DNA of 64,000 nt, taken from contig NZ_JAFCKT010000016.1 in NCBI RefSeq assembly GCF_018129985.1, forward strand, positions 23,719 through 87,718, read 5' to 3'. Within the stretch, counting starts at the first letter, position 1, and every line of letters starts with the position of its first letter. Position numbers and translations under genes: made by a program. Under the pieces are notes generated by a model, which saw only the letters and a program-made list of their open reading frames with translations, had not been told where the DNA came from and ran no database searches. Below, in pieces: positions 7,988 through 16,160 of this stretch. This DNA comes from Bradyrhizobium sp. SZCCT0148 (lineage in GTDB: Bacteria > Pseudomonadota > Alphaproteobacteria > Rhizobiales > Xanthobacteraceae).

Positions 7988-10184
7988 GGCCCGCCGCGCT
8001 GCGGCCGCACTCGAGGTCCGTGGCCTCGACGTCTATTACGGTCACTCCCACGCCCTGCAAGGCGTCGACCTCACACTGGAGAGCGGCGTGTTCTCCGTCG
8101 TTGGCCGCAACGGCATGGGCAAGACCACCCTTTGCAAGGCCATCATGGGCCTGGTCGCCGTCAGCGGCGGGTCGATCCGGATCCGCGGGGAAGACATCAC
8201 GCGGCGGCCTCCCGCCAGCATCGCCCGGCTTGGTGTAGGCTATGTGCCGCAGGGCCGCCGCCTGTGGCGTTCGCTCAGCGTCGACGAGCATCTGCGGCTC
8301 GCCGGCGGGCTGCGGTCCGGCGCCTGGACGATCGAGCGCATCTACGACACATTCCCTCGCCTTGCCGAGCGCAAAGGCCACGGCGGCGGCCAGCTCTCCG
8401 GCGGCGAGCAGCAGATGCTGGCGATCTCGCGCGCGCTTCTCACCAATCCACACCTGCTCATCATGGACGAGCCGACCGAAGGCCTCGCGCCGGTCATCGT
8501 GGCGCAGGTCGAGGAGATGCTGCTGCGGCTCGGCGAGGACGGCGACATGTCCGTGCTCGTGATCGAGCAGAATATCGGCGTCGCCACCGCGGTCTCGCGC
8601 AACGTCGCGATCATGGTCAACGGCCGCATCAACCGCATCATCGACTCCGCACGGCTCGCCGCCGACCGTAACTTGCAGCAGCGTCTGCTCGGGGTCGGGC
8701 TTCACGCCGAACTCGAGCCGGATCTCGACATCCCCGCATCCGGCCCGGAGACAAAAGCGGCCCCGGCGCCGCGCCGCGACGGTCCGGTCCGGATCTACAT
8801 CTCCAACCCGACGCCTCCGACGCGGTGGTCGCAACCGGTGCCAATCGCCCGCATCGAGGCTGCAGCGCGCACGCTCTCGACACAGGTCGCGCGACTCGAC
8901 GACACCGCGCGGCGCAGGCGCGAACCGGCGGCGGCGCAGACCGCCGGTCCGCCCGTCGTGCTGGTGGTCGGCACGCTCGACACCAAAGGTCTCGAACTAC
9001 GCTTCATCCGCGACATCATCGCCGAGACCGGCCTGCGCACGCGGCTGGTCGACGTCTCGACCAGCGGCAAGCATTCCAGCTGCGATGTCTCGGCGCAGGA
9101 GATCGCACTGAACCACGGCCGCGGCGGCTCCGCCGTATTCGGCCCCGACCGCGGCGCGGCCGTAACGGCAATGGCCGATGCGTTTGCCAGCTGGCTGCGG
9201 CGCCAGGGTAATGTCGCCGGGGTGATCTCGGCTGGCGGCTCGGGCGCGGCCTCGCTGGTTGCCCCCGGCATGCGCGCGCTTCCGATTGGCGTGCCCAAGC
9301 TGATCGTCTCCTCCGTCGCCTCCGGCGATGTCGGGCCTTATGTCGGCCCCGCCGACATCACCATGATGTACTCCGTCACCGACGTGCAGGGGCTCAACTC
9401 GATCTCGCGCGCGGTGCTGGCCAACGCCGCAAATGCCCTCGCAGGCATGGTCAAGGCGCGGCTCGATCAGCGCGCGGCGCGCCCAGCTGCCGCCCTGCCC
9501 TCGGTCGGCATCACCATGTTCGGTGTGACGACGCCGGCGGTGCAGAAGATCGCGGCCGAGCTGCGCGAGGATTTCGAATGCCTGGTCTTCCATGCCACCG
9601 GCGTCGGCGGCCGCTCCATGGAGAAACTCGTCGAGTCCGGCCAGCTCGCCGGCGTGATCGACCTCACCACGACGGAGGTCTGCGATCTCCTGATGGGCGG
9701 CGTGTTTCCCGCCACCGATGACCGCTTCGGCGCGATCATCCGGACGCGCGTCCCCTATATCGGCTCGGTCGGCGCACTCGACATGGTCAATTTCGGCGCG
9801 CCCGACACCATTCCCGAGCGCTACCGCGGCCGCAAATTCCATGTCCACAATCCGCAGGTGACGTTGATGCGGACGACGGTGGAAGAGAACGAGCGCATCG
9901 GCCGCTGGATCGGCGAACGGCTCAACCAGATGGACGGACCGGTTCGTTTCTTCCTGCCCGAGGGCGGCGTCTCCGCGCTCGATGCCCGCGGCCAGCCGTT
10001 CTGGGACCCCGATGCGGACGCCGCGCTGTTCCGCGCGCTGGAGCGGACCGTGCGGCAGACGGGTCATCGCCAGATCATTCGCATGCCGAAGAACATCAAC
10101 GATCCCGACTTCGCCGCCGCCATCGTTGGTGCGTTCCGAACCCTGTTCGGGCGACCCGGCGCGCGGCGCAGACTAGCGAGGTGA
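7980..10184 (+). CDS. LivF-like ABC ATPase fused to Tm-1-like UPF0261 domain
   Basis: A 734-residue fusion. Residues 1-245 are a LivF-type ATPase (Walker A GRNGMGKTT at 42-50, LSGGEQQ at 139-145, Walker B LLIMDEP at 159-165). A Pro/Arg-rich linker follows (about 246-325). From GTLDTKG (331-337) to the end is the UPF0261/Tm-1 N-terminal domain, an ATP-binding module known from the tomato antiviral protein Tm-1 and many bacterial proteins of unclear function. There is no internal stop or restart between the parts. The partner Tm-1 C-terminal-like protein is the next gene. The fusion suggests that the UPF0261 activity is tied to substrate entry. Confidence 0.9.
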   Translation: MNEARRAAAALEVRGLDVYYGHSHALQGVDLTLESGVFSVVGRNGMGKTTLCKAIMGLVAVSGGSIRIRGEDITRRPPASIARLGVGYVPQGRRLWRSLSVDEHLRLAGGLRSGAWTIERIYDTFPRLAERKGHGGGQLSGGEQQMLAISRALLTNPHLLIMDEPTEGLAPVIVAQVEEMLLRLGEDGDMSVLVIEQNIGVATAVSRNVAIMVNGRINRIIDSARLAADRNLQQRLLGVGLHAELEPDLDIPASGPETKAAPAPRRDGPVRIYISNPTPPTRWSQPVPIARIEAAARTLSTQVARLDDTARRRREPAAAQTAGPPVVLVVGTLDTKGLELRFIRDIIAETGLRTRLVDVSTSGKHSSCDVSAQEIALNHGRGGSAVFGPDRGAAVTAMADAFASWLRRQGNVAGVISAGGSGAASLVAPGMRALPIGVPKLIVSSVASGDVGPYVGPADITMMYSVTDVQGLNSISRAVLANAANALAGMVKARLDQRAARPAAALPSVGITMFGVTTPAVQKIAAELREDFECLVFHATGVGGRSMEKLVESGQLAGVIDLTTTEVCDLLMGGVFPATDDRFGAIIRTRVPYIGSVGALDMVNFGAPDTIPERYRGRKFHVHNPQVTLMRTTVEENERIGRWIGERLNQMDGPVRFFLPEGGVSALDARGQPFWDPDADAALFRALERTVRQTGHRQIIRMPKNINDPDFAAAIVGAFRTLFGRPGARRRLAR

Positions 10185-10187
10185 GAG

Positions 10188-11021
10188 ATGGCCAGGTTTG
10201 AACGCGCAGCACTGCTGAAGAGATTTCGCGAGATGGCAAAGCGCGGCGAGCCGATCGTCGGCGGCGGTGCCGGCACCGGCCTATCGGCCAAATGCGAGGA
10301 GGCCGGCGGGGTCGATCTCATCGTGATCTACAATTCCGGACGTTATCGGATGGCGGGCCGCGGCTCGCTTGCTGGGCTGATGGCTTACGGCGATGCCAAC
10401 GCCATCGTACTGGAGATGGCCGGCGAGGTGCTGCCCGTGGTCACGAGAACGCCGGTGCTCGCAGGGGTCAACGGCACCGATCCGTTCCGTGACATGGACG
10501 TCTTCCTCGACCAGCTGAAGGCGCTTGGCTTCGCCGGCGTCCAGAACTTTCCGACCGTCGGCCTGATCGACGGCACCTTCCGCGCCAATCTCGAAGAGAC
10601 CGGGATGTCCTACGCGCTCGAGATCGACATGATCGCCAAGGCGCACGACAAGGACATGCTGACGACACCCTATGTGTTCAGCGAGAAGGAAGCGGCTGCG
10701 ATGGCGATCGCCGGCGCCGACATCGTCGTCTGCCACATGGGGCTGACGACCGGCGGCTCGATCGGCGCGCAGACGGCACCGAAGCTGAAGGATTGCCCGG
10801 CGCGGATCGACACCTGGGCGTCGGCCGCGCTCAGCGTCAATCCTGAGATCCTGGTGCTGGCACATGGCGGCCCGATCGCGGATCCCGCCGACGCCGATTT
10901 CATCATGAAGAACACCCGCCATTGCCACGGCTTCTACGGCGCCTCCTCGATGGAGCGGCTGCCGGTGGAACGGGCGCTGACGGAGCAGGTGCGTCAATTC
11001 AAGGCGATCGGCGCGCGATAA
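10188..11021 (+). CDS. Phosphoenolpyruvate hydrolase-family TIM-barrel protein
   Basis: A 277-residue alpha/beta-barrel. It is recognisable by IVGGGAGTGLSAKCEEAGG at the N-terminus, DLIVIYNSGRYRMAGRGSLA, and a C-terminal HGGPIADPADADF. The family (PEP_hydrolase-like) corresponds to the C-terminal half of plant Tm-1, where it follows a UPF0261 domain. Here it lies four bases after the UPF0261-containing ABC fusion, reproducing the Tm-1 order as separate genes. The enzymatic reaction in bacteria is not established to my knowledge; C-C bond hydrolysis or lyase chemistry is plausible. Confidence 0.85.
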   Translation: MARFERAALLKRFREMAKRGEPIVGGGAGTGLSAKCEEAGGVDLIVIYNSGRYRMAGRGSLAGLMAYGDANAIVLEMAGEVLPVVTRTPVLAGVNGTDPFRDMDVFLDQLKALGFAGVQNFPTVGLIDGTFRANLEETGMSYALEIDMIAKAHDKDMLTTPYVFSEKEAAAMAIAGADIVVCHMGLTTGGSIGAQTAPKLKDCPARIDTWASAALSVNPEILVLAHGGPIADPADADFIMKNTRHCHGFYGASSMERLPVERALTEQVRQFKAIGAR

Positions 11022-11046
11022 CGCCGAAGGTACGAGGGAGGGAAAG

Positions 11047-13956
11047 ATGTCAGGCAATCTGGTCGGTGAATTGATCCTCTGGCTGATCGTCGCGATCGTC
11101 GTCATCGTGGTCGGCGTCTACATCGTGAATTGGCTCTATCACCGTTCATCCAAGGAGACCTCGTTCGTCCGTACCGGTTTCCTCGGCGAACGCGTGGTGA
11201 TCAACGGCGGCGCCTTCGTGATGCCCTTCATCCACGATTACACACCGGTCAACATGAACGTGCTGCCGATGGGCATCGTGCGTTCCAAGCAGGACGCCGT
11301 GATCACCCGCGACCGCATGCGCGTCGACATCGAGGCCGATTTCTATGTCCGCGTGCAGGCGACCCGCGAGGCCGTGTCGATCGCAGCCGCCACGCTCGGC
11401 CGCCGCACCATGGAGCCCGAGCAGCTCCACGCCCTCCTCGCCGGCAAGTTCATCTCGGCGATCCGCTCGGTTGCGTCCGAAATGACGCTGGAGCAGATGC
11501 ACGAGCAGCGTGGCGAGTATGTCGCCCGCCTCAAGGCCAATGCGACGGAGGCCCTCGCCCAGAACGGTCTCGAACTGGAATCGGTCGCGATTACCGATCT
11601 CGACCAGACCGACCTCGAATTCTTCAACCCCTCGAACCGGTTCGACGCCGAAGGCCTGACCCAGCTGATGCAGGACATCGAGGCCAAGCGGAAGCTGCGC
11701 AACGACATCGAGCAGGACTCGATGATCAAGATCCGCACCCGCAATCTGGAGGCCGAGCGCCAGGCGCTGGAGATCGAGCGCGAGAGCGAGACCGCGCGCC
11801 TGGAGCAGGAACGCGACATCGAGATGCGCCGCGCGCTGCAGCGCACGGAAGTCGCCCGTGAACGGGCGCTCCGCGAGACCGAGGCCGAGCAGGCGCAGAT
11901 CTCCGCGCGCGAGGCGATCGAGCGCGCCCGCATCGCCAATGACCAGGCGATCGCGGAAGCCCGCATCGCCTCCGAGCGCGAGACCCGCCAGAAGGAGATC
12001 GAGCGGACCCGCACCATCGAGGAGAAGGAACTGCTGGCGCGCGAGGAGATCGAGAAGACCCGGATCGCCAACCAGCGCTCGATCGATACCACCCGGATCG
12101 CCTCCGAGCGCGAGGTGCGCCAGCGCGAGATCGAGCGGATGCGCACGGTCGAGGAAGCCGAGATCGCGGCGCGCGAAGCGATCGAAAAGGCGAGGATCCA
12201 GCAGGATCGCGTCGTCACCGACGCCCGCATCGCCAACGAGGAGGAAACACGCCGACGCGAGATCGAGCGCACCCGCGCCGTCGACGAGGCCGAGATCGCC
12301 GCGCGCGAGGCGACCGAGAAGGCCCGCATCGCCCAGACGCTGATCGTCAATGTCGAGCGCATCTCCTCGGATGAGAGGACCCGCGCCTTGGAGATCCAGC
12401 AGGTGCGTACCATCCAGGAGGCCGAGATCGAGGCGCAGCGCGCGGTAGAGGCCGCCCGCATCGCCCGAGAGCGGACGCTCTCCGCGGAGCGCATCGCCGC
12501 CGAGCAGAGCACGCGCCAGCTGGAGATCGAGCGCAACCAGGCGCTCGACGTCGCCGGCATCGCCGCGCGCGAGACCACGGAGGCCTCACGCATTGCCCAG
12601 GAGGAGCGCGTGCGCTCGCTGGAGATCGCCCGCAACCGCGCCGTCGAGGAAGCCGACATCGCCTCCCGCGAGGCGATCGAGGCGGCCCGCATCGCCCAGG
12701 AGAAGGCCGTTGCGGCCGAGCGCATCCAGGCCGAGCGCGACACCCGTTCGCTCGAAATCGAGCGCACCGGCGTGCTGGAGGCAGCCGAGCTGAAGCGGCG
12801 CGACGCCATCGAGCGTCAGCGCATCACCGTCGATCTGGCGCTGGAGGCCGAACGCATCAACTCATCCAAGAAGCGCGAGGTGCTCAACATCGAGCAGAAG
12901 AAGGCGATCGAGATCGCCGACGAGGACCGCGTCATCGCGCTGTCGACCAAGAAGTCCGAGCGGATCGATGCCGACCGCCAGGTCCGGCAGGCCGAAATCG
13001 TGGCGCGCAAGGAAATCGAGACCACGGATGTCTCGCGCGAGCAGGCGCTGGAGGCGGCTCGCATCGAGCGTCGCCGCTCGATCGAGCAGCTGGAGGTCGC
13101 CCGCGTTCAATCCTTGCAAGAGGCCGAAATCGCCTCACGCGAGGAGGTCGAACGCGCCCGCATCGCATCCGATCGGGGCCTCGACGAGGCCCGCGTCGGT
13201 CGCGAGCGCGAGCTGCGCAAGCTCGAGGTGAATCGCGAAAAGGAGGTCGAGACCGTCCTGATGGAGAAGGCCATTGCGATCCACACGAAATCCCTGGAAG
13301 AGTCCGCCGCCAAGGCGTCGGCCGAGGAAGCGCGGATGCGCGCGACCGAAGCCACCGAGCGCGTCATCACGGCGCGCGAGAGCGAGATCGCCAAGCGGCG
13401 CAAGACGGTCGAGGTGCTGCTCGCCGAGACGCAGGCCGAGGAAACCCGCATCGCCGCCGAGGCCGAGCGCGTCCGCGCCGCCGTCGAGGCGGAAGCGCAG
13501 CGGCTGCTGAACGAGGCCGAGAACGTGCTGACCGATCAGGCCCGCTACTCGCTGTTCCGCCGCAAGCTGCTTGACCGCATCGAGGGCATCGTGCGCGAGA
13601 GCGTCAAGCCGATGGAGAAGATCGAGGGCATCCGCATCCTCCAGGTCGACGGCCTCAACGGCCATGGGAATAGTGGCAGTGGCGGCCGCAGCGCCACCGA
13701 CGAGGTCATCGATTCCGCCCTGCGCTACCGCGTCCAGGCGCCGTTGATCGATTCGATCCTCGCCGACATCGGTGTCGAAGGCGGCAGCCTCTCCAAGATG
13801 CCTGGCCTGATCCGCGAAGCCCGTGACATGCAAGGCATCAAGGAATCCGCGCGCAAGGGCGGCGGGGGCGGAGGTGGCGGCGACAAGCCGGGCGCCCCGC
13901 CTGCCCCCTCGGCCGAAGGTGGCGAGCCGCCAGCCGGGCCCAAGAAGAAGAGCTGA
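11047..13956 (+). CDS. Flotillin-like SPFH protein with extended coiled-coil repeats
   Basis: A 969-residue membrane-anchored scaffold. The N-terminal TM segment (about 7-30) precedes an SPFH/band-7 domain (about 40-225, SFVRTGFLGERVVINGG). A long Arg/Glu/Ala-rich helix follows, with tandem 44-residue repeats from about residue 309 to 605, then a flotillin-type C-terminus and a Gly/Pro-rich tail. Ordinary flotillins have roughly 500-700 residues, so this one is clearly extended. GAGGGAAAG lies just before the ATG. Its place between importer and hydroxylase genes suggests that it organises them at the membrane; that is inference. Confidence 0.9.
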   Translation: MSGNLVGELILWLIVAIVVIVVGVYIVNWLYHRSSKETSFVRTGFLGERVVINGGAFVMPFIHDYTPVNMNVLPMGIVRSKQDAVITRDRMRVDIEADFYVRVQATREAVSIAAATLGRRTMEPEQLHALLAGKFISAIRSVASEMTLEQMHEQRGEYVARLKANATEALAQNGLELESVAITDLDQTDLEFFNPSNRFDAEGLTQLMQDIEAKRKLRNDIEQDSMIKIRTRNLEAERQALEIERESETARLEQERDIEMRRALQRTEVARERALRETEAEQAQISAREAIERARIANDQAIAEARIASERETRQKEIERTRTIEEKELLAREEIEKTRIANQRSIDTTRIASEREVRQREIERMRTVEEAEIAAREAIEKARIQQDRVVTDARIANEEETRRREIERTRAVDEAEIAAREATEKARIAQTLIVNVERISSDERTRALEIQQVRTIQEAEIEAQRAVEAARIARERTLSAERIAAEQSTRQLEIERNQALDVAGIAARETTEASRIAQEERVRSLEIARNRAVEEADIASREAIEAARIAQEKAVAAERIQAERDTRSLEIERTGVLEAAELKRRDAIERQRITVDLALEAERINSSKKREVLNIEQKKAIEIADEDRVIALSTKKSERIDADRQVRQAEIVARKEIETTDVSREQALEAARIERRRSIEQLEVARVQSLQEAEIASREEVERARIASDRGLDEARVGRERELRKLEVNREKEVETVLMEKAIAIHTKSLEESAAKASAEEARMRATEATERVITARESEIAKRRKTVEVLLAETQAEETRIAAEAERVRAAVEAEAQRLLNEAENVLTDQARYSLFRRKLLDRIEGIVRESVKPMEKIEGIRILQVDGLNGHGNSGSGGRSATDEVIDSALRYRVQAPLIDSILADIGVEGGSLSKMPGLIREARDMQGIKESARKGGGGGGGGDKPGAPPAPSAEGGEPPAGPKKKS
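11971..12861 (+). repeat. Tandem 132-bp (44-residue) coding repeats in the flotillin-like gene
   Basis: Equivalent codons recur at 11971, 12103, 12235, 12367 and 12499 (exactly 132 bases apart), then at 12598 (99 bases) and 12730 (132 bases). The unit resembles EREVRQREIERMRTVEEAEI plus 24 residues. Spacings of 44 and 33 residues are multiples of 11, which fits a right-handed hendecad coiled coil. Confidence 0.85.
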
Positions 13957-13965
13957 GGTCGCGCC

Positions 13966-14403
13966 ATGGCTCGCGTTTACGTCTCCACCGTCGTCAATGC
14001 CCGCAACGACCGCGTCTGGGCGCGGGTGCGCGATTTCAACGGCCTGCCGAACTGGCATCCGGCGATCGCCGAAAGCCGCATCGAGGGCGGCGAGCCCTCC
14101 GACAAGATCGGTTGCGTACGGGACTTCCGCCTGCGCAACGGCGACCGAATCCGCGAGAAGCTGCTCGGCCTCTCCGACTACGACATGTTCTGTACCTATT
14201 CGATCCTGGAATCTCCGATGGGTGTCGAGAACTACGTCGCAACCCTTCGGCTGACGCCCGTCACCGACGGCGACCAGACCTTCATGGAATGGACCGCCGA
14301 ATTCGACTGCGCGCCGGAGCGCGAGGCCGAACTCGTCGGCAACATCGGCGGCGGCGTGTTCCAGGGCGGGTTCGATGCGCTCAAGCGCGTGTTCGGAGGC
14401 TAG
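13966..14403 (+). CDS. SRPBCC (START-like) family protein, copy 1
   Basis: A 145-residue helix-grip protein starting ARVYVSTVVNARNDRVWARV, with the conserved VRDFNGLPNWHP segment and C-terminal amphipathic helix of polyketide cyclase/CoxG-like SRPBCC proteins. These bind hydrophobic ligands; CoxG helps recruit or serve Mo hydroxylases. It begins 10 bases after the flotillin gene and is followed two bases later by a close paralogue. A role in presenting substrate to the hydroxylase encoded downstream is inferred. Confidence 0.85.
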   Translation: MARVYVSTVVNARNDRVWARVRDFNGLPNWHPAIAESRIEGGEPSDKIGCVRDFRLRNGDRIREKLLGLSDYDMFCTYSILESPMGVENYVATLRLTPVTDGDQTFMEWTAEFDCAPEREAELVGNIGGGVFQGGFDALKRVFGG

Positions 14404-14405
14404 CC

Positions 14406-14849
14406 GTGCCGCATGTCGTCAAGAGCACGATACTGGACGCGCCGACCGATGCGGTGTGGACCGTTCTGCGCGATTTCAACGGGCACGATCGCTGGCACCC
14501 GGTCGTCGCGACGTCCTCGATCGAGCGCGCGCAGTCCTCCGACAGGATCGGCTGCATCAGGCGGTTCAAGCTCAACGACGGCTCCGAGCTGCGCGAGCAG
14601 TTGCTGGCGCTGTCGGACCTTGAGCAGTCTTTCAGCTATTGCCTGCTCGATACGCCGATGCCGATGTTCAACTACGTCGCCCATGTCCGTCTGCTGCCGG
14701 TCACCGACGGCGACCGCACCTTCTGGCACTGGGAGTCCCGCTTCACCACCAAGCCGGAAGATCGCGACCGCATCACGCATATGGTCGCAGAAGACATTTA
14801 CCAGGCGGGGTTCGAGGCGATCCGCCGCCATCTGAAGGAGGCCGCATAA
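14406..14849 (+). CDS. SRPBCC (START-like) family protein, copy 2
   Basis: A 147-residue paralogue of the preceding protein, with matching blocks VLRDFNGHDRWHPVV, DRIGCIRRFKL and VTDGDRTFWHWES. I chose the GTG start at 14406 because similarity to copy 1 begins at its second residue and the gap to the upstream stop is two bases; no ATG is suitable. The pair probably arose by tandem duplication and may form a heterodimer or bind different intermediates. Confidence 0.83.
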   Translation: MPHVVKSTILDAPTDAVWTVLRDFNGHDRWHPVVATSSIERAQSSDRIGCIRRFKLNDGSELREQLLALSDLEQSFSYCLLDTPMPMFNYVAHVRLLPVTDGDRTFWHWESRFTTKPEDRDRITHMVAEDIYQAGFEAIRRHLKEAA

Positions 14850-14851
14850 TC

Positions 14852-15670
14852 ATGGCCGTGACAGTGAAGACGTTTGCAAGCGTGAGCGAAGCGGCCGGGG
14901 CGTTGTCCTCGGACCGCAGCGCGCGCTATCTCGGCGGGGGCACGCTGGTGATGCGCGCGCTGAACGAGGGCGATGTGGCGATCGCGACCGTCATCCGCGC
15001 CCAGGACCAGGCGCTGACCCGGATCGATGCCTCCGGCCCGCGCGTCACGCTCGGCGCCGGCGTGACCTTCGCGCGCGTCCTTGCCGAGCGCGACCTCGCC
15101 TTCCTGCACGCGCCCGCCCGCTCGATCGGCGGCCCCGCCGTCCGCAACATGGGCACGGTCGGCGGCAATCTCTTCGCACCCAGTCCCTATGGCGATTTCA
15201 CCGTGGCGCTGCTGGCGCTCGATGCCACCGTCGCGGTCGCGGGTGGCTTTGGGTCACGCGACATCCCGATCGAAGAGTTCTTGCAGGCGCGCGACCGGCA
15301 GGCCGGAACCTTGGTCCTCTCTGTCTCCTGCACCCGGCCGGCGAGCAGCGATGCATTCCGCTATCGCAAGATCGCCCGCATCAAGCCAAAGGGCGGCTCG
15401 GTGATCACGCTGGCTGCGCATCTTCCGATCAGCGGCGGGCGAATTGCGGGCGCCCGGATTGCGCTGGGATCGATGGCGCCGACCCAGATCCGCGCCCGTG
15501 CCGCCGAGCGTGCACTCGAGGGCCGCTCGCTGGATGCCGCGACCATTGCGGCGGCCGCATCCGCCGCAGCCGAGGGAACATCGCCATCCGACAATGCGCT
15601 CGGCAGCGCCTGGTATCGCCGCGAGATCGTCGGCGTCCATCTGCGACGTCTGCTGTCGGGACAGGAATAG
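14852..15670 (+). CDS. FAD-binding (medium) subunit of xanthine-dehydrogenase-family hydroxylase
   Basis: A 272-residue CoxM-like subunit. It has the two FAD-pyrophosphate signatures, YLGGGTLVM near residue 30 and RNMGTVGGNLF near 105, and a C-terminal CO-dehydrogenase flavoprotein domain. The ATG lies two bases after the SRPBCC stop, with AAGGAGG upstream. It passes electrons from the iron-sulfur subunit (next gene) to an acceptor. Medium, small and large order matches the cox/xdh type of operon. Confidence 0.9.
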   Translation: MAVTVKTFASVSEAAGALSSDRSARYLGGGTLVMRALNEGDVAIATVIRAQDQALTRIDASGPRVTLGAGVTFARVLAERDLAFLHAPARSIGGPAVRNMGTVGGNLFAPSPYGDFTVALLALDATVAVAGGFGSRDIPIEEFLQARDRQAGTLVLSVSCTRPASSDAFRYRKIARIKPKGGSVITLAAHLPISGGRIAGARIALGSMAPTQIRARAAERALEGRSLDAATIAAAASAAAEGTSPSDNALGSAWYRREIVGVHLRRLLSGQE

Positions 15671-15675
15671 AGCCC

Positions 15676-16152
15676 ATGTCCAAGATCCCCCTGCAATTCC
15701 GTCACAACGGCCGCGACGTCGCGATTTTCGTCGATGGCGGCACCAATCTGCTGGTTGCACTCCGCGAGATGATCGGCGACATGACGCCGAAATTCGGCTG
15801 CGGCCAGGGCGGCTGCGGCACCTGCAGCGTTCTGATCGACGGCGAGCTTCATCTCTCCTGCCTGACGCTGGCGGAGACCGTGGGCGGCCGTTCGATCGAG
15901 ACGCTCGACGGCATGAAGCAAGGCCCGCATTTGCACCCGCTGCAGCGCGCCTTCGCCGACCATTTCGCGGCCCAGTGCGGCTATTGCACGCCGGGGATGC
16001 TGATGGCGGCAAAGGCGCTGCTCGACCGCAATCCTTCGCCGAGCCGCGACGAAGTCGTCGAGGCCATCTCCGGCAATATCTGCCGCTGCACCGGCTACGA
16101 GCCGATCATCAACGCCATCCTGGCCGCCGCCGGCGGCCGGGTCAGCGCCTGA
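15676..16152 (+). CDS. (2Fe-2S) small subunit of xanthine-dehydrogenase-family hydroxylase
   Basis: A 158-residue CoxS-like protein. The plant-type cluster motif GCGQGGCGTCSV with a downstream Cys sits at about residues 39-60. The second cluster motif QCGYCTPGM followed by NICRCTGY sits at about 104-141. All eight cysteines are present, so both clusters should assemble. It mediates electron transfer between the Mo site and FAD. Confidence 0.93.
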   Translation: MSKIPLQFRHNGRDVAIFVDGGTNLLVALREMIGDMTPKFGCGQGGCGTCSVLIDGELHLSCLTLAETVGGRSIETLDGMKQGPHLHPLQRAFADHFAAQCGYCTPGMLMAAKALLDRNPSPSRDEVVEAISGNICRCTGYEPIINAILAAAGGRVSA

Positions 16153-16160
16153 GGTCAACC

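Noticed and set aside
11343..12809. Long open frame (488 codons) on the minus strand inside the flotillin-like gene
   Set aside because: It is the antisense of highly repetitive Arg/Glu/Ala codons and is rich in Ser and Arg with no motif. The repeat structure and SPFH domain are on the plus strand.
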